5,161 bases of DNA from JAPUDQ01 sp964462335 (GCA_964462335.1 CAYWYG010000038.1:1-5161), one strand, 5' to 3'; positions 1 to 4,925 are shown, numbered from the stretch's first letter. Program-made: numbers and translations. Notes: generated by a model not told the origin, from the sequence alone.

Positions 1-2
1 TC

Positions 3-163
3 AGCACTTCGTGCTAAAATGGGTTCGAGCGGAGTTGTAAAACTCTACCAAAATCGAACTTTTCGAGGAATTGTCGCCCACATGGGCGATTTTTTCTTGC
101 GTTTTGCGGAGCAAAACCCAAATGTTCTTGGGGGGAGAAATTTCTAGGGCAGCCGTTGGCTGC
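3..163 (+). repeat. Array of short perfect hairpins in the recombinase 3' end
   Basis: Seven perfect palindromes follow one another: 3-7/11-15 (AGCAC, loop TTC), 32-36/41-45 (GAGTT, loop GTAA), 54-58/62-66 (TCGAA, loop CTT), 74-80/83-89 (TCGCCCA, with a 2-base loop, or 6 bp with a loop of four), 101-107/111-117 (GTTTTGC, loop GGA), 136-145 (AGAAATTTCT, no loop) and 149-154/158-163 (GCAGCC, loop GTT). By a rough estimate random sequence of this length would give about one such stem. The last five lie inside the 135-bp repeat and so recur, mirrored, at 1771-1880. The role is unknown: terminators, folded RNA or recombinase sites are all possible. Confidence 0.7.
74..95 (+). terminator. Intrinsic terminator facing into the element from the left
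   Basis: The stem TCGCCC / GGGCGA with loop ACAT (74-89) is followed at once by six T (90-95). This is the classic form of a rho-independent terminator for plus-strand transcription entering from left of the window. On the minus strand the same bases are recombinase codons. Confidence 0.6.
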
Positions 164-170
164 ACTTTTT
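149..170 (+). terminator. Second terminator-like hairpin in the left repeat
   Basis: The stem GCAGCC / GGCTGC with loop GTT (149-163) is followed by AC and five T (166-170). The only mismatch between the two 135-bp repeats (T170 here) lengthens this T run. In the mirrored copy (1771-1785) the run has four T. It is weaker than the hairpin at 74-95. Confidence 0.35.
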
Positions 171-213
171 GGGATTTTAGCCGCCATAGACGGTTTTCTT
201 GGTAAAATGGAAG

Positions 214-301
214 TGGACACAATTTAGCAAGAGGTATCTCTTTATTATTTAGCTTGAATAGCCGTCTCGTACAGTTTTGAGGTATCTCTAAATTGTGTCC
301 A
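214..301 (+). repeat. 88-bp block with 14-bp terminal inverted repeats upstream of the recombinase
   Basis: TGGACACAATTTAG at 214-227 is the exact reverse complement of 288-301. Inside it the 11-mer GAGGTATCTCT occurs twice in direct orientation (231-241 and 279-289). Short terminal repeats around less than 100 bp look like a miniature inverted-repeat element, but I see no clear target-site duplication. An operator region for autoregulation of the recombinase is the other reading. TATTAT at 243-248 is a possible -10 box without a good -35. Confidence 0.55.
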
Positions 302-318
302 GCGAGGCGGCTATTTAA
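254..318 (+). repeat. 16-bp imperfect inverted repeat interlaced with the 214-301 repeat
   Basis: Positions 254-269 (core ATAGCCGTCTCG) pair with 303-318 (core CGAGGCGGCTAT), 14 of 16 bases matching. One arm lies inside the 214-301 block and the other outside it, next to the recombinase start. The two stems therefore cannot form together. This could be an RNA switch in a leader or overlapping protein-binding sites. TATTTA at 312-317 could act as a -10 box close to the start at 335. Confidence 0.45.
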
Positions 319-334
319 GTTGTGGGGGGCAACA

Positions 335-1948
335 ATGAAAGAACTACTACTAAACATACAGCTTGTGTACTTCATCTATGTACGCAAAAGCACCGACGTA
401 GAGGACAAGCAAGTCTTGAGCGTTGAGGCACAAATTGTAGAACTAAAGAAATTTGCCGCAGATAATAGCCTCAAAATCGCAGGTGTCATTATTGAAAAGA
501 AATCTGCAAAGACACCTGGACGACCAAAGTTCAACAAAATGCTACAACGCATAGAAAACGGCGAGGCAAACGGGATTTTGTCGTGGCACCCCGACCGTTT
601 AGCAAGAAATAGCGTAGACGGCGGGCAGATTGTCTACTTACTCGATCAAGCCCGTTTGCAATCGCTCAAGTTCCCGACATTCTGGTTTGAAAATACCTCT
701 CAAGGCAAGTTTATGCTCTCAATGGCGTTCAGCCAAAGTAAGTACTATGTAGACAATTTGTCCGAAAATACCAAACGGGGCTTGCGACATAAAGTCCGCC
801 TCGGACATTATCCAAGTGTCGCCCCTATTGGCTACATAAATGACGTTCGCAAGAAAACAATTATTGTAGACAAACGGCGTTCGCCGTTTGTGATCGAAGC
901 ATACGAGTTATACGCCGTAGGCGATAAAACTCTGCAAGATATTGCCGACTTTCTGGCGAGCAAAGGGATTATGACCAAGGGCAAAAAACCGCTCAGCAAA
1001 GACCAAATCAAATACATACTGACCAATCCGTTTTATTACGGGCATTTCCGTTATGATGGTGAAGTCCATGAGGGCAAACACAAGGCAATCATAGAGAAAC
1101 AACTATTTGACCGAGTACAGGCGGTTATCGCTAAGCGTTGCCACCCGCAAAAGGGTGCGACTGCTCCGCAAGTGTTTTGCGGGCTATTGCACTGCGGGGC
1201 TTGCAAGATGTCCATAACAGCCGAGAAAAAGACCAAGCACCAGAAAAATGGCAATGTACACGAGTATGTATATTATCGGTGTACTCGTAAGAGCAAGGTT
1301 ATAAAATGTAGCGAGTCGCCCATAACCGAACCAGGACTAACAACGCAACTCACGGATATATTGCAGGGCTACGCCCTGCCGAAGTCGTGGGCAGTTGAGC
1401 TGGGGCGTATGCTTGATGAGGACGAACGGCAAGCAGAACAAAGTTCTGGCGTCTTTATTACTGACGCACAAGCCAAGATTGGTAACTTGCAAAGCAAGTT
1501 ACAGCGACTTCTGGACAGTTACCTCGACCAAGATATTGACCAACCTACATACAAAGCCAAACAAGCAGAGCTGATGAGCAACAAGAAATCGCTAGAGGAA
1601 CAAATCGGCAAGCTAACGCTTGCCGCCAATGCGTGGGTTGAACCCATGAGGCAATGGCTAAAACAAGCTACTGAACTCAATAGAATTGCAAAGAACGCCG
1701 AGCCAAGTGCCATGAAGCTAGCTTTTTCTCAAATTGAAGGATTGAACCTATTTCTAAAATCCCGAAAAGTGCAGCCAACGGCTGCCCTAGAAATTTCTCC
1801 CCCCAAGAACATTTGGGTTTTGCTCCGCAAAACGCAAGAAAAAATCGCCCATGTGGGCGACAATTCCTCGAAAAGTTCGATTTTGGTACCCCGGGTAGGA
1901 ATTGAACCTACGGCCAAAAGCTTAGAAGTCTCTTGCTCTATCCACTGA
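335..1948 (+). CDS. Large serine recombinase (site-specific integrase/invertase) with altered C-terminus
   Basis: The 537-residue protein cuts and rejoins DNA through a serine-DNA intermediate. The N-terminal resolvase domain (about 11-155) has YVRKST with the likely nucleophile S19 and DRLAR (87-91) with catalytic arginines. The recombinase domain follows (GYIND at 166-170 to about 265). A zinc ribbon comes next (C282, C287, C290, C316, and C325 as a further candidate ligand), then a charged, probably coiled-coil stretch (about 375-435). This order is that of large serine recombinases, and the length is usual. I chose ATG 335, preceded by a G-rich stretch at 324-329. TTG 293 is possible in frame but lies in the inverted repeat. 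From residue 474 the frame is the 135-bp repeat. From about residue 519 (PRVGIEPTAKSLEVSCSIH) it is antisense tRNA-Arg, so the last 19 residues are probably not ancestral. A/T-rich composition compared with the ATPase suggests acquired DNA. Confidence 0.93.
   Translation: MKELLLNIQLVYFIYVRKSTDVEDKQVLSVEAQIVELKKFAADNSLKIAGVIIEKKSAKTPGRPKFNKMLQRIENGEANGILSWHPDRLARNSVDGGQIVYLLDQARLQSLKFPTFWFENTSQGKFMLSMAFSQSKYYVDNLSENTKRGLRHKVRLGHYPSVAPIGYINDVRKKTIIVDKRRSPFVIEAYELYAVGDKTLQDIADFLASKGIMTKGKKPLSKDQIKYILTNPFYYGHFRYDGEVHEGKHKAIIEKQLFDRVQAVIAKRCHPQKGATAPQVFCGLLHCGACKMSITAEKKTKHQKNGNVHEYVYYRCTRKSKVIKCSESPITEPGLTTQLTDILQGYALPKSWAVELGRMLDEDERQAEQSSGVFITDAQAKIGNLQSKLQRLLDSYLDQDIDQPTYKAKQAELMSNKKSLEEQIGKLTLAANAWVEPMRQWLKQATELNRIAKNAEPSAMKLAFSQIEGLNLFLKSRKVQPTAALEISPPKNIWVLLRKTQEKIAHVGDNSSKSSILVPRVGIEPTAKSLEVSCSIH
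1839..1860 (-). terminator. Terminator downstream of tRNA-Arg, inside the recombinase coding region
   Basis: This is the mirror copy of the hairpin at 74-95. Read on the minus strand, the stem at 1860-1845 is followed by six T (1844-1839). It begins about 24 bases after the tRNA CCA end, the right place to end the tRNA transcript. The same bases encode recombinase residues KIAHVGD on the plus strand. Confidence 0.65.
1881..1888. other. Probable attachment-site junction between recombinase gene and tRNA-Arg
   Basis: TTTTGGTA (1881-1888) is shared by this junction and the left copy (reverse complement at 46-53). Outside it the sequences differ: at the left the frame continues as EFYNSARTHFSTKC, at the right it becomes antisense tRNA. 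A change exactly at the tRNA 3' end, next to a recombinase, is the usual look of an attachment junction. The exact crossover bases cannot be fixed from one sequence. Confidence 0.5.
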
Positions 1949-1959
1949 GCTACCGGGGC
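1884..1959 (-). tRNA. tRNA-Arg, anticodon TCT, CCA encoded
   Basis: The 76-base minus-strand sequence from GCCCCGGTAGCTCAG to GGGGTACCA folds as a full cloverleaf. The acceptor arm has seven pairs including a G1-U72 wobble. The D stem GCTC/GAGC and T stem GTAGG/CCTAC (loop TTCAATT) are perfect. The anticodon loop CTTCTAA gives TCT, which reads AGA and AGG. A20, a known arginine identity base, is present, and A73 precedes the encoded CCA. The anticodon stem is imperfect, with an A31-G39 mismatch and a G28-U42 wobble. Bases U72 to A76 lie inside the 135-bp element repeat, so the tRNA 3' end may have been supplied by the inserted element. The GIY-YIG frame overlaps its first 38 bases and the recombinase frame runs antisense to it. 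I see no convincing promoter of its own just upstream, so transcription with the nuclease gene is possible. Confidence 0.93.
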
Positions 1960-2212
1960 GTACTCGATCTATTGCATCTCTGTATTGTTGCTTAAAGAGC
2001 ATCTTACCTTCAGATGTCTTCATAAATCGTTCTCGTCTCTGCGCATCTGATTTTTGACTATAGGCTTCATAGCCAACTATCGTAATGGGCAGATATTTAC
2101 TGGTTGTTGCAACGTTACCCGCAGCATGCTGGCGAAAACGTTGCTTTAAATTTGCCGTGAATCCAGTATATATCTGGCCATTACTCATCATTAAATAATA
2201 AACGTAATGCAT
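1922..2212 (-). CDS. Small GIY-YIG nuclease-domain protein overlapping tRNA-Arg
   Basis: This is a 96-residue single-domain protein of the small GIY-YIG family (the group containing UPF0213/YhbQ-like proteins), metal-dependent nucleases whose cellular role is mostly unknown. The degenerate signature is YVYYL (3-7) and IYTGFT (14-19), followed by NLKQRFRQH (21-29) with the usual arginine R25 and RRERFMK (59-65) with the usual glutamate E61. Relatives generally end near residue 80. Here there is no stop and the frame runs 38 bases into tRNA-Arg, giving a tail RPGSSVDRARDF. The TAA stop at 1924-1922 lies in the anticodon loop. RNase P cutting at the tRNA 5' end would remove the stop from the mRNA. 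No Shine-Dalgarno sequence is seen; a -10-like TAAAAT lies seven bases before the ATG, fitting a leaderless message. The gene lies between two copies of the tRNA 5' end and may be a mobile cassette. Confidence 0.8.
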   Translation of the reverse strand: MHYVYYLMMSNGQIYTGFTANLKQRFRQHAAGNVATTSKYLPITIVGYEAYSQKSDAQRRERFMKTSEGKMLFKQQYRDAIDRVRPGSSVDRARDF

Positions 2213-2219
2213 AGAGATG

Positions 2220-2248
2220 ATTTTAAACTACATCCACTGCCACGTCAT
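2220..2248 (-). promoter_or_regulatory. Possible promoter for the GIY-YIG gene and tRNA-Arg
   Basis: On the minus strand ATGACG (2248-2243, four of six matches to TTGACA), a 17-base spacer and TAAAAT (2225-2220, five of six matches to TATAAT) lie just before the ATG at 2212. Initiation would fall at or next to that ATG. The -35 box lies in the 36-bp double hairpin, so the insertion may have created the promoter. Confidence 0.35.
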
Positions 2249-2288
2249 CCGACGTGGTCCCGTCGGATGACGGGAAGCTACCGGGGCG
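2232..2288 (-). pseudogene. tRNA-Arg 5' fragment interrupted by a 36-bp insert
   Basis: On the minus strand, CGCCCCGGTAGCT at 2288-2276 is identical to the first 12 bases of tRNA-Arg plus the base before it (1960-1948). After 36 extra bases, CAGTGGAT at 2239-2232 matches the next eight tRNA bases (1947-1940). The two parts together give 21 contiguous tRNA bases, with the insertion in the D loop region. Similarity fades after that and no anticodon or T arm follows, so this is a dead tRNA fragment. Confidence 0.8.
2240..2275. mobile_element. 36-bp double-hairpin insert in the tRNA fragment
   Basis: The insert is exactly CCACGTC-ATCC-GACGTGG (2240-2257) followed by TCCCGTC-GGAT-GACGGGA (2258-2275): two perfect 7-bp stems, each with a 4-base loop, with nothing left over. 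The inner halves also form one 12-bp stem, 2243-2254 with 2261-2272, so two small hairpins or one long one can form. Size and symmetry recall REP-type palindromes. Calling it mobile is inferred from its clean insertion into tRNA sequence. Confidence 0.6.
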
Positions 2289-2313
2289 CATCTTTATTTT
2301 AACAGATTGGGCG

Positions 2314-2327
2314 TATACTAGATATCG
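2314..2327 (+). promoter_or_regulatory. -10 box placing transcription start at the ATPase start codon
   Basis: TATACT at 2314-2319 matches the -10 consensus at five of six bases and ends eight bases before the ATG at 2328. That implies a leaderless or almost leaderless mRNA, and no Shine-Dalgarno sequence lies before the ATG. No good -35 box is present at 16-18 bp spacing. Confidence 0.45.
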
Positions 2328-4148
2328 ATGACAAAAATCACAAAGTTTTTTCGGCAGTATCCGTATTTGGGCATGGCGCTATGCGTCGCGGTGATCGCGG
2401 GTGTAAGTAGTCTTATCGGACAAGCGACGTGGGGCAATGTACTAATCGGTGCGTTTAGCATCTTTATGGCGTGTCGCTTACTCATCGACATTATTCGCGA
2501 TCTTCGGGGCGGCACGTATGGAGTGGATATACTCGCGGCTGTCGCGATCATCGCCACTATCGCCGTCGGGGAATATTGGGCGACGATCATCATCGTCATC
2601 ATGATGACGAGCGGCGAAGCGCTTGAGAAATATGCCGCGCAGCGCGCCAAAGCCGAACTCACCAGCCTCCTTGAGCGCGCCCCAAAGATCACCCACCTGA
2701 AAACTGATACGACCACGCGCGATATTCCGATCGGTGACGTAAAAATAGGTGATCTATTGGTCATCAAACCAGGCGAAATCATCCCGGTTGACGCAATTAT
2801 CTCTGAAGGTTCCTCTTCGATTGACCAATCGTCACTCACTGGTGAAAGCCTACCAGTCGACAAAACTGTCGGCGACGAGCTCATGAGCGGCTCGGTCAAC
2901 GGTGATAGCGCCCTGACCATCAAAGCACTGCGCACTGCCCACGACAGTCAGTACGCGCAGATCGTCGAACTCGTCAAAGCAGCGGGCGACAGCCGCGCAC
3001 CATTTGTGCGTATGGCCGACCGCTACGCAGTACCATTTACCATCATCTCATTTGCCATCGCCGGCTTCGCCTGGTGGTCGAGCGGTGAGGCGCTGCGGTT
3101 TGCCGAAGTGCTCGTCGTCGCAACACCCTGCCCGCTCCTGCTCGGTGCGCCGATCGCACTCATCAGCGGCATGAGTCGCAGCGCTCGGCACGGTATCATC
3201 GTCAAAAGCGGCGCTGTCCTCGAGCAACTTTCCCGCATCAAAGCCGCGGCGTTTGACAAAACTGGCACTCTCACCCAAGGCAGCCTGAGTATCGATGCTA
3301 TTCACCCGCATGGGCGTATCAGCGAAAAAGAATTATTGCAGCTTGCAGCTAGTGCTGAGAAAAGTTCCGCGCATATCATGGCGGCAGCTGTCGTCACGGC
3401 GGCCGAGGCACGTGGGTTGTCGCTGTTGTCCGCCTCACACGTCAGCGAGTTGACCGCACGCGGCGTCATCGCCCATATCAAAGGTGACACCATCCTCGTC
3501 GGCAAAGCATCGTTTCTCACAGGTGAAGGCGTGCATATGCCCGACGCCGCCGAGCACGATGCGACCGCTATCTATGTCGCCCGCAATCGCACCTATCTCG
3601 GCTCGATCACCCTCGCTGATACCGTACGCGATAATTCTCATAGCACCATCACAAGACTCAAAAAACTTGGCGTACTGCACACCCTCATGCTCACTGGCGA
3701 CAATGCAGCGACAGCAGAGAAAATTGCCCGTATCATCGGTATCACTGATGTACGCGCCGAGTTGCTGCCTGCCGACAAGGTCAAATCAGTTGCGAGTTTT
3801 GCACACCGCCCGATCATGATGGTTGGCGACGGCGTCAACGATGCGCCAGTCCTCGCAGCCAGCGACGTCGGCATCGCCATGGGTGCGCGCGGTGCGACGG
3901 CAGCCAGCGAATCAGCCGATGTCGTGATACTGCTCGATGACATCAGCAAAAGCGCCGAAGCAATCGCTATCGCCCAGCGCACCATCCATATCGCCTGGCA
4001 AAGTATCATGATCGGCATCGCGATCAGTATCATCCTCATGCTCATCGCTGCAACCGGACTCATCCCTGCGATCATCGGCGCCATCCTCCAAGAAGTCGTC
4101 GATGTCGTCGTGATTATCAACGCGCTCAGAGCCCACCGCGATACATGA
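2328..4148 (+). CDS. Heavy-metal P1B-type ATPase with TPC motif
   Basis: This 606-residue membrane pump would move a transition-metal ion across the cell membrane using ATP through an aspartyl-phosphate. Hydrophobic segments lie at about 14-31, 37-54, 67-81, 83-95, 234-250, 258-281, 556-575 and 578-598. Catalytic motifs are TGES (171-174, dephosphorylation), DKTGT with phosphorylated D310, TGDN (456-459) and GDGVNDAP (500-507). The membrane metal motif is TPC (266-268) in ATPCPLL rather than CPC. QEVVD (588-592) lies in the last helix. From memory TPC with QExxD marks the P1B-5 group (nickel/iron in Sinorhizobium Nia), so nickel, iron or cobalt is a guess. There is no N-terminal CxxC metal-binding domain: the protein starts almost directly with the first helix. 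The usual HP of the nucleotide domain reads H349-I350, which may be a subgroup trait. The ATP-grasp gene starts one base after its stop. Confidence 0.94.
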   Translation: MTKITKFFRQYPYLGMALCVAVIAGVSSLIGQATWGNVLIGAFSIFMACRLLIDIIRDLRGGTYGVDILAAVAIIATIAVGEYWATIIIVIMMTSGEALEKYAAQRAKAELTSLLERAPKITHLKTDTTTRDIPIGDVKIGDLLVIKPGEIIPVDAIISEGSSSIDQSSLTGESLPVDKTVGDELMSGSVNGDSALTIKALRTAHDSQYAQIVELVKAAGDSRAPFVRMADRYAVPFTIISFAIAGFAWWSSGEALRFAEVLVVATPCPLLLGAPIALISGMSRSARHGIIVKSGAVLEQLSRIKAAAFDKTGTLTQGSLSIDAIHPHGRISEKELLQLAASAEKSSAHIMAAAVVTAAEARGLSLLSASHVSELTARGVIAHIKGDTILVGKASFLTGEGVHMPDAAEHDATAIYVARNRTYLGSITLADTVRDNSHSTITRLKKLGVLHTLMLTGDNAATAEKIARIIGITDVRAELLPADKVKSVASFAHRPIMMVGDGVNDAPVLAASDVGIAMGARGATAASESADVVILLDDISKSAEAIAIAQRTIHIAWQSIMIGIAISIILMLIAATGLIPAIIGAILQEVVDVVVIINALRAHRDT

Positions 4149-4149
4149 T

Positions 4150-4917
4150 ATGGCTGACCGCGCATTACCCGACATTATTCGCAGCGTATGTCACGCCCAC
4201 GGTATCACCTGTCGATCATTTTCTGACGACTGGGTATTTCGACTTGAAAAAGATGGTGCGGTCAAATGGGTCATAAATTATACGTTCGACATAAACTCTG
4301 CTGCAAGTGCTGAGCTTACGAGCGACAAAGTTGCGTGCTTTCACGCGCTCAGCCACGCCGGTCTATCTGCTGTCGCACATTATCTTGTACGATCGCGCGG
4401 CGCAGACGTATTTATCGAGCCAGAAGAAACATTCGAACGACTCGTTGCCAAACCACTCGCGGCAAGTGGTGGTATGTGCGTCATGCCATACGATAGCATC
4501 GATAGCGTGCGTGAATATGTCATGAGTCAACCCGCAGGCGATTGGTGCATTAGCCCACGAATCGATATACAAAGAGAGTTGCGATACATCGTGCTCGACG
4601 AACAAACGATACTTGCCTACGAAAAATCTTCACCCGACGATACTCATGGCTTGCCTATGTACAATCTGAGTCGAGGTGCAGTTGCACAAGTCGTCGATCC
4701 AGATAGGGAATTGGCCGAACTCGCCAGACAAGCGACTACGCGCCTAGGCCTGAGATCATCCGCCGTTGACATTGCCCAGCTGTACGACAACTCATACACG
4801 ATCATGGAGGTCAATCACCGTTTTGGTATGGAACACTTCGCCAGACAGTCTGATGAATACTACCAGTTAGCATATGATGTATACCAAAAAGTCATCGATG
4901 CGATGATAACAATATAG
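4150..4917 (+). CDS. ATP-grasp domain protein (RimK-like ligase), substrate unknown
   Basis: This 255-residue soluble protein has the layout of a RimK-like ATP-grasp enzyme; such enzymes join a carboxylate to an amine or thiol through an acyl-phosphate. Visible parts are TSDK (57-60) opening the central domain, VAKPLAASGG (99-108) with the ATP-binding lysine and glycine loop, ELRYIVLD (143-150), AYEK (157-160), NLSRGAVA (172-179), then AVDIAQL with D207 and MEVN with E220 and N222, the expected magnesium ligands. The N-terminal about 55 residues are probably a small pre-ATP-grasp domain that I do not recognise. It starts one base after the ATPase stop (TGATATG), so the two are probably co-transcribed and translationally coupled; no Shine-Dalgarno sequence is seen. 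A link to metals, such as making a small metal-binding peptide, is only a guess from position. Confidence 0.85.
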   Translation: MADRALPDIIRSVCHAHGITCRSFSDDWVFRLEKDGAVKWVINYTFDINSAASAELTSDKVACFHALSHAGLSAVAHYLVRSRGADVFIEPEETFERLVAKPLAASGGMCVMPYDSIDSVREYVMSQPAGDWCISPRIDIQRELRYIVLDEQTILAYEKSSPDDTHGLPMYNLSRGAVAQVVDPDRELAELARQATTRLGLRSSAVDIAQLYDNSYTIMEVNHRFGMEHFARQSDEYYQLAYDVYQKVIDAMITI

Positions 4918-4925
4918 GTTTCTCT

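Larger units (their letters stand above)
1..180 (-). pseudogene. 3' end fragment of a large serine recombinase with its own stop codon
   Basis: Read on the minus strand, positions 180 to 1 encode about 59 residues, from LKSQKVQPTAA to a C-terminus FYNSARTHFSTKC and a TGA stop at 3-1. The first 45 codons match the 3' end of the recombinase at 335-1948 in the same frame, with one base difference that changes R to Q. The recombinase gene body is absent: similarity stops sharply at 181 and no catalytic or zinc-binding residues follow upstream. I read it as an isolated recombinase C-terminus, either the remnant of a second element or the alternative 3' end of an invertible gene. A YNSARTHF-like ending fits my recollection of natural C-termini of such recombinases, which supports it being the original end while the copy at 1754-1948 is the altered one. 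The open frame continues upstream towards 375 without homology, so that extension is not called. Confidence 0.6.
46..180 (+). repeat. Left copy of a 135-bp inverted repeat flanking the recombinase
   Basis: Positions 46-180 are the reverse complement of 1754-1888 (paired coordinates sum to 1934). Aligned base by base there is one mismatch, T170 against G1764. Identity stops abruptly at both ends: 45/1889 on the outside and 181/1753 on the inside. The outer edge begins with TACCA, which in the right copy is the 3' end of tRNA-Arg. The repeat is coding in the inward-to-outward sense, as a recombinase C-terminus. Confidence 0.97.
1754..1888 (-). repeat. Right copy of the 135-bp inverted repeat, abutting the tRNA-Arg 3' end
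   Basis: This is the reverse complement of 46-180 with one mismatch. It forms codons of the recombinase C-terminus on the plus strand and, on the minus strand, the 3' flank and terminator of the tRNA. Its last five bases (1884-1888) are the tRNA 3' end UACCA. The segment between the two copies (181-1753) holds the recombinase and its upstream region. Recombination between the copies would invert that segment. Confidence 0.97.

Noticed and set aside
293..334. TTG start of the recombinase at 293
   Set aside because: It would add 14 residues coded by the inverted repeat, without family resemblance. ATG 335 puts the catalytic serine at residue 19, usual for the family.
181..375. Upstream extension of the minus-strand frame that ends at position 1
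   Set aside because: It shows no recombinase motifs, crosses the repeats before the recombinase gene and overlaps that gene's start. Only 1-180 is supported by similarity.
2232..2288. Second functional tRNA gene
   Set aside because: Only the acceptor 5' side and part of the D arm are present, split by 36 bp. There is no anticodon arm or T arm.
2318..2935. 205-residue minus-strand open frame, and the similar one at 3638-4165
   Set aside because: Both are antisense to the ATPase, rich in S, A and R as expected of a shadow frame, and show no domain.
3484..3819. 111-residue plus-strand open frame inside the ATPase
   Set aside because: It overlaps the phosphorylation and nucleotide-binding region of a clear gene in another frame and has no recognisable motif.
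4146..4148. TGA read as an amino acid, as in some CPR lineages
   Set aside because: TGA at 4146 ends the ATPase at the expected length and the next gene starts one base later. The left recombinase fragment also ends naturally at TGA.
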